From Tsukamurella tyrosinosolvens (lineage in GTDB: Bacteria; Actinomycetota; Actinomycetes; Mycobacteriales; Mycobacteriaceae), in NCBI RefSeq assembly GCF_900104775.1, contig NZ_FNSA01000003.1:4402001-4466000 (forward strand): a stretch of DNA of 64,000 nucleotides, written 5' to 3'. Positions 45,500-53,452 of the stretch are shown piece after piece; the first letter of the stretch is position 1, and every line of letters starts with the position of its first letter. The notes beneath the pieces are model-generated. The model was not told where the DNA came from, made no database searches, and saw only the letters and a list, made by a program, of their open reading frames with translations. The translations under genes and the position numbers were made by a program.

Positions 45500-46119
45500 C
45501 GCAGTGCCTCCAGAACCTTGTCGGTAGTCTCCACTCTGCCGCATCGGCCCGCCACATAGGTGAGCGCGTTGGCGTGATCCTGTGCGGAGAAGTCGGCGAC
45601 GGCGTCGCGGACCACGTAGGGCTGGACGTCGCGCATGAAGGCGTCGAGCGCGGTGGTCATGATCCCGATGTGGGCGTAGATGCCGGCGATGACGAGCTGA
45701 TCGCGGCCCCAGGCCCGCATCCGCTCGGCGAGGTCCGACTTGGCGAAGGCGCTGTAGCGCCACTTGGTGAGCAGGACGTCGTCGTCGGCCGGGGTCAGCT
45801 CGGCGATGATGTCCTGGTTCGCGGTCTTGAGGCCGGGGCCCCAGAAATCGGTGAGCAGCGCGCGCTCCTCGGGGTCCTGGTCGCCGGGCTGCGCCGTGTA
45901 GACGACGGGCACGCCGGCGGCGCGGGCCGCGGCGCGCAGCGTCACGATGTTCGGCACGACGGTGCGCAGCGGCTCGGCGTCGCGCTCGAACGGGCCGACG
46001 AAGTGCTCCTGCATGTCGTGGATCAGCAGGACGGCGCGCGCCGGTTCCACGGTCCAGTCGACGGTGTCGGCGCACTCGATCTCGGGCAGGTCGTAGACGA
46101 CCGTTTTGGGCAGGCTCAC
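45496..46119 (-). CDS. dhbB: Isochorismatase without carrier domain
   Basis: 207 residues, isochorismatase domain only. Catalytic Asp in LLIHDMQ, Lys in [11 protein letters not shown], but the usual Cys position reads [11 protein letters not shown] (Ile), as in the isochorismatase PhzD. Makes 2,3-dihydro-2,3-dihydroxybenzoate and pyruvate. EntB and DhbB normally carry a C-terminal aryl carrier domain; it is missing here and is supplied by a separate gene at 53.0 kb. Overlaps dhbE and dhbC by four bases each. Confidence 0.92.
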   Translation of the reverse strand: MSLPKTVVYDLPEIECADTVDWTVEPARAVLLIHDMQEHFVGPFERDAEPLRTVVPNIVTLRAAARAAGVPVVYTAQPGDQDPEERALLTDFWGPGLKTANQDIIAELTPADDDVLLTKWRYSAFAKSDLAERMRAWGRDQLVIAGIYAHIGIMTTALDAFMRDVQPYVVRDAVADFSAQDHANALTYVAGRCGRVETTDKVLEALR

Positions 46120-47744
46120 AACTTCTCCTCGTTCTTCCGCGCCTCGTCCTGATGCCGGAGACGGTCCGCCAGCGCGCGCCGCAGTTCGCGGCGACTGATC
46201 TTGCCGACGCCCGTCGTGGGGAACTCGGCGACGAACTCCACCCGGTCGGGCACCTTGTACTCGGCCACGCCGCGGGCGCGGACGAACTTCTTCAGCTCGG
46301 GCACGGTCGGCCGCTCGTCCCCCGTGAGGACGACGGCGCAGGTGCGCTCCCCCAGGAACTCGTCGGCGACGGCCACGACGGCCGCGTCGATGACGAGCGG
46401 GTGGGCGAGCAGGTGGTTCTCCACCTCCTCGGCGGCGATCTTCTCGCCGCCGCGGTTGATCTGGTCCTTGGCGCGGCCCTCGACCACGAGGTGACCGCTC
46501 GGCAGCCGGCGCACGATGTCGCCGGTGCGGTAGAAGCCCTCGGCGTCGAAGGACTCGGCGTCGACTCCGCCCAGGTAGCCGCGGATCGTGTACGGCCCGC
46601 GGGTGTGCAGGTGGCCGGGCTCCCCCGCGGCGACGGGCGCGCCGTCGTCGTCGAGGACGCGCACCTCGTCGTCGGGCGAGATGGCGCGGCCCTGGGTGCC
46701 CAGGACGATGTCCTCGGGGTCGTCGTCGCGGGTGTAGTTGACCAGCCCCTCGGCCATGCCGAAGACCTGCTGGAGGCGGCAGCCGAGCTCGGGGGTCACG
46801 CGCCGCGCGGCCTCGGGCGGGAACTTGGCGCCACCCACCTGCAGGACGTCGAGGCTCGCCAGGTCCGCGGTCGCGGCGGGCGCGGCCTGCAGCCAGAGCA
46901 TCGCGAGCGGCGGCACCAGCGAGGTCATGGTCACCTTCTCCGCCTCGATCAGGGGGAAGGCCTTCGACGGTGCCGGGTCCGTCCCGAGCACGACGGTGCC
47001 GCCGGCCCAGAGGACGCCGAGGATGCCGGGGCTGCTCATGGGGAAGTTGTGCGCCACGGGCAGCACCACCAGGAAGCGAGTGCTGGGCCCGAGGCCGCAG
47101 ATCTTCGCGGACTCGCGCACGGAGTACAGGTAGTCGGCGTGGGTGCGCGGGATCAGCTTGGGCACGCCGGTGGTGCCGCCGGAGAGCTGCAGGAACGCCA
47201 GCCCTTCGGGGTCGACGGTGGCCGGCGGGCCGCCCGTGCCGTCACCGAACGGCGCGTCGTCGGCGACGAGGACGTCGACGCCGGTCTCCGCGGCGACCTC
47301 GGCGGCCAGCGCTCGGTGGTCGAAGCGATTGATCGTCGCCGCGGTGATCAGGGCCTTCGCGCCCGACGTGCGCACGAAGTGGACGAGCTCGCTGCGCCGG
47401 TGCGCGGGCAGCGCGAAGACGGGGACGGCCCCGATCCGGAACAGCCCGAACAGCACCGTGACGAACTCGGCGGTGTTCGGAAGCTGCAGCACCACCCGAT
47501 CACCCTCGGCGATCCCCCGGGCGCGCAGCCCCACGGCGGTCACTGCCGCCGCCGTGTCCAGCTCGCGGTAGCTCAGCCGCACCGGGTCGCCGGCGAGGTC
47601 CTGCGCGACGAGGGCCTCGGCGTCGCCGAAGCGCTCCGCGGCCTCGGGCAGGAAGCCGGCGAAGGTCTCGCCGGTCCAGTAGCCCGCCGCGCGGTAGCGC
47701 GCGGCGAACTCCTCCGGGAAGTAGCGGGTCTGCGTGGTGGTCAT
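46116..47744 (-). CDS. dhbE: 2,3-dihydroxybenzoate-AMP ligase (DhbE/EntE)
   Basis: 542 residues, stand-alone aryl adenylation enzyme. ATP-binding [16 protein letters not shown], the A5 region [12 protein letters not shown]7 YRTGDIVR and the A10 lysine in [11 protein letters not shown]. It adenylates 2,3-dihydroxybenzoate and loads it on the aryl carrier protein. The substrate pocket Asn/His seen in DhbE-type enzymes (here [11 protein letters not shown]) fits an aryl acid. It overlaps dhbA and dhbB by four bases. Confidence 0.95.
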   Translation of the reverse strand: MTTTQTRYFPEEFAARYRAAGYWTGETFAGFLPEAAERFGDAEALVAQDLAGDPVRLSYRELDTAAAVTAVGLRARGIAEGDRVVLQLPNTAEFVTVLFGLFRIGAVPVFALPAHRRSELVHFVRTSGAKALITAATINRFDHRALAAEVAAETGVDVLVADDAPFGDGTGGPPATVDPEGLAFLQLSGGTTGVPKLIPRTHADYLYSVRESAKICGLGPSTRFLVVLPVAHNFPMSSPGILGVLWAGGTVVLGTDPAPSKAFPLIEAEKVTMTSLVPPLAMLWLQAAPAATADLASLDVLQVGGAKFPPEAARRVTPELGCRLQQVFGMAEGLVNYTRDDDPEDIVLGTQGRAISPDDEVRVLDDDGAPVAAGEPGHLHTRGPYTIRGYLGGVDAESFDAEGFYRTGDIVRRLPSGHLVVEGRAKDQINRGGEKIAAEEVENHLLAHPLVIDAAVVAVADEFLGERTCAVVLTGDERPTVPELKKFVRARGVAEYKVPDRVEFVAEFPTTGVGKISRRELRRALADRLRHQDEARKNEEKL

Positions 47745-48490
47745 ACGGTGGCGCCTCCGTCGACGGTGAGTACCTGCGCGGTCACGTGCCGCGCATCGGG
47801 CGAGAGCAGGTAGTCGATCGCGCCGGCGATGTCGTCGGCGTCGGCGATCCGCCCCAGCGGGATGCCCAGCCGGTGCCGGGCGAGGTCGCCGGCGATCGCG
47901 GCCTCCGCGGCGGCGGCGCCGCCGAAGGCGGTCTGCATGGGGGTGGCGGTGGAGCCGGGGGCGACCACGTTGATCCGCACGCCGCTGCCCGCGAGTTCGA
48001 GCGCGAGCGTCAGGGTCGCGCTGTGCGCCGCGGCCTTCGACGCCCCGTAGGCGCCGAGGCCGACGCGCGGGCCGTTCCCGGCGTTGGAGCCCACGACCAC
48101 GGCGGTGCCGGCGCCGCGCTCCGCCATGCGGCGGGCGGCCGCGGTGAGCACGTTCACCGTGCCCGTGAGGTTCACGGCCAGAGCGGCGGCCCAGTCCTCG
48201 GCGGCGGCGTCGAGGAGCGGTCCGGCGACGAGGATGCCCGCGCAGTGCGCGAGGGCGTCGACGGGGCCGCCGGCCTTCTCGGCGGCGTCGAGCGCGGCGG
48301 CGACGGCGGCCGCGTCGGTCACGTCGAGGACGTGCGAGGTGGCGGTGCCGCCCGCCTCGGTGACCGCCCGCGCGGTCGCGACGAGCCCGTCGGCGTCGCG
48401 GTCGGCGAGGGCGACGGGGCCGCGCCGCGCGAGCCGCAGGGCGGTCGCGGCGCCGATCCCGGAGGCGGCGCCGGTGATGAATGCGTGCAT
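47741..48490 (-). CDS. dhbA: 2,3-dihydro-2,3-dihydroxybenzoate dehydrogenase (DhbA/EntA)
   Basis: 249 residues, SDR family. [13 protein letters not shown] cofactor motif, catalytic Ser in [21 protein letters not shown], and [12 protein letters not shown]. Oxidises the dihydrodiol to 2,3-dihydroxybenzoate with NAD. It completes the DHB branch with dhbC, dhbB and dhbE. Starts 17 bases after the formyltransferase stop. Confidence 0.94.
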   Translation of the reverse strand: MHAFITGAASGIGAATALRLARRGPVALADRDADGLVATARAVTEAGGTATSHVLDVTDAAAVAAALDAAEKAGGPVDALAHCAGILVAGPLLDAAAEDWAAALAVNLTGTVNVLTAAARRMAERGAGTAVVVGSNAGNGPRVGLGAYGASKAAAHSATLTLALELAGSGVRINVVAPGSTATPMQTAFGGAAAAEAAIAGDLARHRLGIPLGRIADADDIAGAIDYLLSPDARHVTAQVLTVDGGATV

Positions 48491-48506
48491 GTCTCGCTTC
48501 CCCGGA

Positions 48507-49445
48507 TCAGCCGAGATAGGCGCCGGAGTCGCCGAGGATCTTGGCGGCGGGGTGCTCGGCGCCGTCGGCGGTGCGCACCGTCTCGACGATGAGGGCGGGG
48601 TTCCCGCCGCGCCACGCGTCCTGCCCCGCGACCACGGCGATGCCGTCGCCGTCGGGAACGCAGACGCGGCCGGGCGTGCCCCCGTACCGCTTGGTGGAGA
48701 CGGAGGCTCGGGTGATCGCGAGCCGCTCGCCACGGAAGACGGTGTGGGCGTTGGGGTACGGATCGGACTGGGCGCGGATGAGGCGCTCGATCGCGTCGGC
48801 GGGCCACGACCAGTCGATGGCGCTGTCGGCGTCGGAGCGCTTGTGGAAGTACGTCGCGGCGGCGGGATCCTGCGGGATCGGCTGCGCCGTCCCGGCTTCC
48901 AGCTCGCCGAGCGACCGGGCGACGAGCGGGCCGATCAGGTCGACGGTGCGGTGGAACAGGTCGACGGTGCGGTCGGCGGGGCCGACGGCGACGGACTCCT
49001 GGGCGATGATCGGCCCGGTGTCGAGGCCCTCGTCCATCAGGTGCGCGGTGACACCCACGTGCGTCTCGCCGTTGATGAGCGCCCAGATCAGCGGCGAGAA
49101 GCCGGCGTAGCGCGGGAGCAGCGAGTCGTGGATGTTGAGGGTGCCCAGGCGCGGCATCGAGTAGATCGACGTCGGCAGCCAGGTGCGCCAGTTGTTGGCG
49201 ACGATGATGTCCGGCTCCGCGGCCGAGACCGCCTCGAAGAGGGCCTCGTCGGGCTTCTTCGCGAGGTGCACGGGCACGCCGCGTTCGGTGGCGAGTTCCT
49301 CGACGGAGTCGTTCCACATCATCTCGTACGGGTTGTTCGAGACGGGGTGGGTCACGGCGAGCGCGACCTCGTGGCCCGCATCGAGGACGGCCGACAGTGT
49401 GCGGTGGCCCCAGGTCTGGAAACCGAAGGTGACGACGCGCATCAT
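48507..49445 (-). CDS. N5-hydroxyornithine formyltransferase-like protein
   Basis: 312 residues. An N-terminal formyltransferase domain (NIHDSLLPRYAGFSPLIWAL and DTGPIIAQESV) and a C-terminal Fmt-like domain. It follows the N-hydroxylase with a four-base overlap. The pairing indicates formylation of N5-hydroxyornithine using 10-formyl-tetrahydrofolate, as in coelichelin and rhodochelin-type siderophores. It is not likely to be the housekeeping Met-tRNA formyltransferase, which sits by def genes. Confidence 0.88.
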   Translation of the reverse strand: MMRVVTFGFQTWGHRTLSAVLDAGHEVALAVTHPVSNNPYEMMWNDSVEELATERGVPVHLAKKPDEALFEAVSAAEPDIIVANNWRTWLPTSIYSMPRLGTLNIHDSLLPRYAGFSPLIWALINGETHVGVTAHLMDEGLDTGPIIAQESVAVGPADRTVDLFHRTVDLIGPLVARSLGELEAGTAQPIPQDPAAATYFHKRSDADSAIDWSWPADAIERLIRAQSDPYPNAHTVFRGERLAITRASVSTKRYGGTPGRVCVPDGDGIAVVAGQDAWRGGNPALIVETVRTADGAEHPAAKILGDSGAYLG

Positions 49446-50743
49446 GCTCCCTTCGCGGCCGCGAGGCCGCTGGTCAGGCTGGTGTCGGCGACGATCCCGT
49501 CGAGGATCTCGCCGGTGCGGACGGCGACGTTCGACAGCAGCGTCGAACCGAGGCCATGGGTGGATTCGGTGGCGCCCTGGACGTAGAGGCCCTCCAGCGG
49601 CTCGCCGTCGACGGCGAGGACGTAGTCGCGGCCGACCTGCAGGCGCTCCGGCGCGACGTCCCAGCCGGCGAGCACGTCGGTGACGCCGATGGAGCGGAAT
49701 CCGGTGGCGCACACGACGGCGGAGTAGTCCTCGCCGCTCGTCTCGCCGGCGATGCGGTCGCGCAGCGTGACCCGCACGCCGGTGTCGGACGCGACCGCCG
49801 AGGTGACGACGGTGGCGGGACGCATGAGCAGCCGGCGGTGGCCGGAGACCTTCTCCTGGTACTCGACGGCGTACAGCTCGTTGATCAGCTCCAGGTCGAC
49901 ACAGCCGTAGTTGGTGGTGGCGTGCCGGGCCATGAGCTCCGCGCGCACCTCGCCGGGCGCGTCGTAGAAGTCGTCGACGGCCTGGGGGTCGAAGACCCGG
50001 TTGGCGTACGGGCTGTCGTCGGCGGGCTGGAAACCGTAGGAGTTGAAGACGCTCTCCACCACCGCGTTCGGGTAGCTGCGGTGCAGGTGCTGGGCGACCT
50101 CGGCGGCGCTCTGCCCGCCGCCCACCACGAGGAAGCGGTGCGGGGCCGCGGGGTCCAGGTCGGCGGCGGCGAGGTGCTCGAGCAACCGGTGGTTGTGGAA
50201 CAGGCGCGGCCCGGCGGCGGCCCACTCGGGCAGCCGCTCGCGCAGTCCGGTCGCCACGACGACGGACCGCGCGCGCAGGGCGCCGTCACCGTCGGGCCCG
50301 GTGTACCGGACGAGCCAGCGCGCGCCGTCGACGGCACCGTCGATCCGTTCGACGGCGGTCACAGTGGTGCCGTAGTCGATCCGGGCGTCGACGCTCTCCG
50401 CCACCCACGAGAGGTAGTCGGTGAACTCGACCCGGGTCGGGAAGAACGTCTGGTGGTTGATGAAGTCGACGAGCCGGCCGCGGGCCTCCAGGTAGCTCAG
50501 GAAGGTGAACGGGCTGCGCGGGTTGCGGAGCGTCACCAGGTCCTTGAGGAAGGCGATCTGCATCGTCGCCCCGTCGAGGAGCATGCCGGGGTGCCAGGCG
50601 AAGGTGGGCTTGCGTTCGAGGATCGTCATCGACAGCGGCGGCAGGCCCGTCCGGTTCCGCTCATCGAGGGCCGCGGCGAGCCCCAGATTCGACGGCCCGG
50701 CCCCGATCCCGACCACATCGGCGATCGCGTGCTGCTGTCCCAT
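49442..50743 (-). CDS. L-ornithine/lysine N-monooxygenase (siderophore)
   Basis: 433 residues, SidA/PvdA/IucD family. FAD motif GIGAGPSNLGLAAAL, NADPH motif VVGGGQSAAEVAQHL and the ATGF motif (CATGFRS). FAD enzyme that hydroxylates the side-chain amine of ornithine (more likely than lysine, given the neighbouring formyltransferase). First gene of the minus-strand operon; GGGAG before the ATG. An IdeR-type box lies 25 bases upstream. Confidence 0.93.
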   Translation of the reverse strand: MGQQHAIADVVGIGAGPSNLGLAAALDERNRTGLPPLSMTILERKPTFAWHPGMLLDGATMQIAFLKDLVTLRNPRSPFTFLSYLEARGRLVDFINHQTFFPTRVEFTDYLSWVAESVDARIDYGTTVTAVERIDGAVDGARWLVRYTGPDGDGALRARSVVVATGLRERLPEWAAAGPRLFHNHRLLEHLAAADLDPAAPHRFLVVGGGQSAAEVAQHLHRSYPNAVVESVFNSYGFQPADDSPYANRVFDPQAVDDFYDAPGEVRAELMARHATTNYGCVDLELINELYAVEYQEKVSGHRRLLMRPATVVTSAVASDTGVRVTLRDRIAGETSGEDYSAVVCATGFRSIGVTDVLAGWDVAPERLQVGRDYVLAVDGEPLEGLYVQGATESTHGLGSTLLSNVAVRTGEILDGIVADTSLTSGLAAAKGA

Positions 50744-50767
50744 GTATCTCCCTCGTCGACGACCTAG

Positions 50768-50786
50768 ATAGGATAGGCATACCTGA
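50768..50786. promoter_or_regulatory. IdeR/DtxR-type iron box 1
   Basis: ATAGGATAGGCATACCTGA matches the TTAGGTTAGGCTAACCTAA consensus at about 14 of 19 positions. It lies between the hydroxylase operon and the divergent siderophore-binding lipoprotein gene, so iron should repress both. Confidence 0.7.
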
Positions 50787-50860
50787 AACTAGAGAAGTTT
50801 CGCCAGTCGAGGCAATGCCTGTGTCCAGTGACACAGGCACCTCGTGAAGAAGGAGACGCC

Positions 50861-51892
50861 GTGTTCCGGATACCCCGCATCACCCGATCGATCGTGACCA
50901 TCGCCGCCGCATCCGCCCTGCTCATGGGCACTGCGGCCTGCGGCTCGGGTTCGTCGAACGACGAGCACGCACAGCACGACGCGGGCTTCCCCGTGTCGAT
51001 CGCCTCGGCGCTCGGCACCACCGAGATCAAGGCCCGGCCGGAGCGCGTGGTCACCCTCGGTTGGGGCAGCACCGAGGCCGCGATCGCCCTCGGCGTGACG
51101 CCGGTGGGCATGCGCGACATGAAGTCGGAGCTCGGTAAGGACGGCGGCGGAATCATGCCGTGGGTGCAGGAGAAGCTCGGCGACGCCAAGCCGGTGCTGC
51201 TGCCCGAGTCGAGCCAGTCGCTGCCGCTGGAGCAGATCGCGGCGCTCAAGCCCGACGTGATCCTCGCGGTGCAGTCCGGCCTCACCGCGGACCAGTACGC
51301 GCAGCTGACCAAGATCGCGCCGACCGTCGCCCAGCCGGGCCGCAACTGGCAGACCTCGTGGCAGGACCAGACCACGCTCGTCGGCAAGGCCCTCGGTCGC
51401 GAGGCCGAAGCGAAGACCCTGATCACGGACACCGACAAGCGGATCGCGGACGTCAGGGCCGCGCACCCGGAGTTCGCCGGGAAGACGGTCGCGGCGGCCA
51501 GCGGCACCACGCCCGAGAGCCTCAATTTCTACTTCGACACCGACCCGCGGGTGCAGCTGCTGCAGGGATTCGGCTTCACCGTGCTGCCCGAGCTGGCGGC
51601 GCTGCGCGAGGCCACTCCGCCCGGCAAGTTCGCGGCGCCGGTGAGCTGGGAGAACGTGCCCAAGTACAACCCCGACGTGCTCACCTCGTGGTACCTCGAC
51701 GCCGCGAAGCGCGAGGCGACCGAGACCAATCCGTCGTTCGCGAGCCTGACGGCCGTGCAGCGCAAGGCCTACGTCCCGCTCACGGATCCGCCGCTCGTCT
51801 ACGCCGTCAGCTCGCCCAACGTCCTCGACGTGCCGTGGCTGCTGGAGCGCTACGTGCCGACCCTGTCGGCCGCCGCGAAGAACGCGGGCTGA
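50861..51892 (+). CDS. Iron-siderophore ABC transporter binding lipoprotein
   Basis: 343 residues from a GTG with AAGGAG at five bases, preferred over a longer in-frame start. Lipobox in MGTAACGSG. Two FecB-like lobes: VVTLGWGSTEAAIALG near the start and LPLEQIAALKPDVILAVQ. It captures the ferric siderophore outside the membrane for a FepDGC-type importer, whose permease genes are not in the window. Iron box 1 lies upstream. Confidence 0.93.
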   Translation: MFRIPRITRSIVTIAAASALLMGTAACGSGSSNDEHAQHDAGFPVSIASALGTTEIKARPERVVTLGWGSTEAAIALGVTPVGMRDMKSELGKDGGGIMPWVQEKLGDAKPVLLPESSQSLPLEQIAALKPDVILAVQSGLTADQYAQLTKIAPTVAQPGRNWQTSWQDQTTLVGKALGREAEAKTLITDTDKRIADVRAAHPEFAGKTVAAASGTTPESLNFYFDTDPRVQLLQGFGFTVLPELAALREATPPGKFAAPVSWENVPKYNPDVLTSWYLDAAKREATETNPSFASLTAVQRKAYVPLTDPPLVYAVSSPNVLDVPWLLERYVPTLSAAAKNAG

Positions 51893-51901
51893 TCCCGCGC
51901 C

Positions 51902-51931
51902 GCGCCGCCGGGCGGCTCCGTCCGGCGGCGC
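51902..51931. terminator. Hairpin between convergent binding protein and SIP genes
   Basis: Ten-base-pair stem GCGCCGCCGG/CCGGCGGCGC with a ten-base loop, filling most of the 46-base gap. Confidence 0.55.
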
Positions 51932-51938
51932 CACCGCG

Positions 51939-52835
51939 CTACAGCCCCGCGGCCTCGAGGGCCTGCTCGTAGAGGTCGGTGGCCTCGTCCCGGGACTTGC
52001 CCGCGGCGAGGGCCTCGGCGAACACGGCGCGCAGCCGCTCCTCCCCCGCCGCCTCGAAGCGCTTGGTCCACGCCTCGGCGTCGTGGCGCCAGTAGCCGAC
52101 GACGTCGGCGCGGTCGCGCGCCCACCCGAGGCCGCGCACGTGCTTCTTGGCGGCGCGGGTGTCGGCCGCCTCCCCGGCCAACCAGAGGTAGCCGTCGGTC
52201 GGCAGGTCGACGGCGCGCAGCGCCTCCGGCAGGCGGCTCGGCGCGGCGCCGTTCCCGGTGCCGATCAGCTCGATGATCTCGGTTCCGGGACGATCGGGGA
52301 GATAGGCGATCTCGGTGCGGTCGAGGACCTCGGCGATGACGGTGACGTCCACACCGGCCGGGGTCTCCTCGAGGATCCGGGCGAGCGCGGGCAGCGCGGC
52401 GAGGTCGCCCGCGAGCACGTGCCGCGAGGCGTCCGCCGCGGGGTCGTACCAGGAGCGGGGCCCGGCGGCGAGGAGTCGCCAGCCCGGGCGGGCGGCGCGG
52501 AACCAGTCGATCGCCGGCCCGTGGCCGTGCTCGGCCACGTCGACGAGCATGCGCCGGGTGGCGGGGTCGTACGCGCGCACCGAGTAGTTCCGGTGGCCGA
52601 GGCTGCGCTCGGGATCCGCGATCTCCCAGCCGCCCAGCGCGCCCGGATCGTCGGACGGGCGGGCGCTCAGCTCGGTGCCGTCCGGCGAGAAGTAGAAGGC
52701 GATGGACTCGTCCCCCGGCGCGATGGGCACGTAGCCCCCGGCGGTGCCGCCGCCCACCTCGAACTCGAGGCGCAGCAGGTTGTCCGCGACCTGCGAGGTC
52801 GCGGTGAGGGTCAGGACGAAATCGTTCCACTTCAT
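51939..52835 (-). CDS. Siderophore-interacting protein (ferric-siderophore reductase)
   Basis: 298 residues. FAD-binding HRNYSVRAYDP and the NAD(P)-binding C-terminal lobe with YLWLAGEA (SIP/ViuB family). Reduces Fe(III) in the imported siderophore to release Fe(II). In IrtA the same domain is fused to an ABC subunit; here it is separate. Shares iron box 2 with the NRPS operon. GGAG precedes the ATG. Confidence 0.92.
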   Translation of the reverse strand: MKWNDFVLTLTATSQVADNLLRLEFEVGGGTAGGYVPIAPGDESIAFYFSPDGTELSARPSDDPGALGGWEIADPERSLGHRNYSVRAYDPATRRMLVDVAEHGHGPAIDWFRAARPGWRLLAAGPRSWYDPAADASRHVLAGDLAALPALARILEETPAGVDVTVIAEVLDRTEIAYLPDRPGTEIIELIGTGNGAAPSRLPEALRAVDLPTDGYLWLAGEAADTRAAKKHVRGLGWARDRADVVGYWRHDAEAWTKRFEAAGEERLRAVFAEALAAGKSRDEATDLYEQALEAAGL

Positions 52836-52931
52836 GGGTCACTCCGGGCGGGTCGGGCCGCGGCGCGGATCGAGCACGCACCGCGGCGAACGGGACGGCG
52901 GCATGGTCCGGCAGGCGGGACGCCTCATCAG

Positions 52932-52950
52932 CAAGTGTAGGCTTACCTAC
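52932..52950. promoter_or_regulatory. IdeR/DtxR-type iron box 2
   Basis: CAAGTGTAGGCTTACCTAC matches the iron-box consensus at about 13 of 19 positions, with the AGGCTTACCTA half strong. It lies between the divergent SIP gene and the carrier-protein/NRPS operon. Confidence 0.6.
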
Positions 52951-52991
52951 CTGACCGCACCGCAGATTACCCCAAGGAGACGGTTTCCGAT

Positions 52992-53228
52992 ATGTCCACC
53001 TCCCCGCTGACCGCGGACCGCGTCCGCGCCGACGTCGCCGAACTGCTGCAGGTCCCCGCGCAGTCGATCGCGGACGACGACAACCTCTTCGACCTGGGCC
53101 TGGACTCGGTGCGGGTCATGACGCTGATCCAGCGCTGGCGCGACGCGGGCGCCGCCGAGCTCGAGTTCCCCGACCTCGCGGAGCAGCCGGAGCTCGCCCA
53201 CTGGCAGCGGCTCGTGGTCGGCGGATGA
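52992..53228 (+). CDS. Stand-alone aryl carrier protein
   Basis: 78 residues. One carrier domain with phosphopantetheine Ser in LFDLGLDSVRVMTL. DhbE should load 2,3-dihydroxybenzoate here, and the NRPS C1 domain should accept it. The stop overlaps the MbtH start by four bases. In EntB, DhbB and most relatives this domain is fused to the isochorismatase. AAGGAGA lies 11 bases before the ATG, slightly far. Confidence 0.92.
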   Translation: MSTSPLTADRVRADVAELLQVPAQSIADDDNLFDLGLDSVRVMTLIQRWRDAGAAELEFPDLAEQPELAHWQRLVVGG

Positions 53229-53425
53229 ACCCGTTCGACGAGCCGGACGCCGGCTTCCTCGTGCTGCGCAACGCGCTCGATCAGCGCTCGCTGTGGCCCC
53301 GCTTCGCGGAGGTCCCCGCGGGCTGGACCGTCGAATTCGGTCCCGCCGCGCGCGAGGACTGCCGGAGCCACATCGAGGCCACGTGGACGGACCTCCGCCC
53401 GCAGCGCGCCGACCTTCCCCGTTAG
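53225..53425 (+). CDS. MbtH-like protein
   Basis: 66 residues. NPFDEPDAGFLVLRN, SLWPRFAEVPAGW and WTDLRP are the MbtH hallmarks, with conserved tryptophans. It binds and supports adenylation domains of its NRPS. Overlaps the carrier-protein gene and is followed after 27 bases by the NRPS, so the three are one operon. Confidence 0.95.
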   Translation: MNPFDEPDAGFLVLRNALDQRSLWPRFAEVPAGWTVEFGPAAREDCRSHIEATWTDLRPQRADLPR

Positions 53426-53452
53426 CCGAATCACCGCCCAGGAGCCCCCGAC

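Noticed and set aside
48507-49445. Housekeeping methionyl-tRNA formyltransferase
   Set aside because: It sits inside the siderophore operon with a four-base overlap to the N-hydroxylase; a hydroxyornithine formyltransferase fits better.
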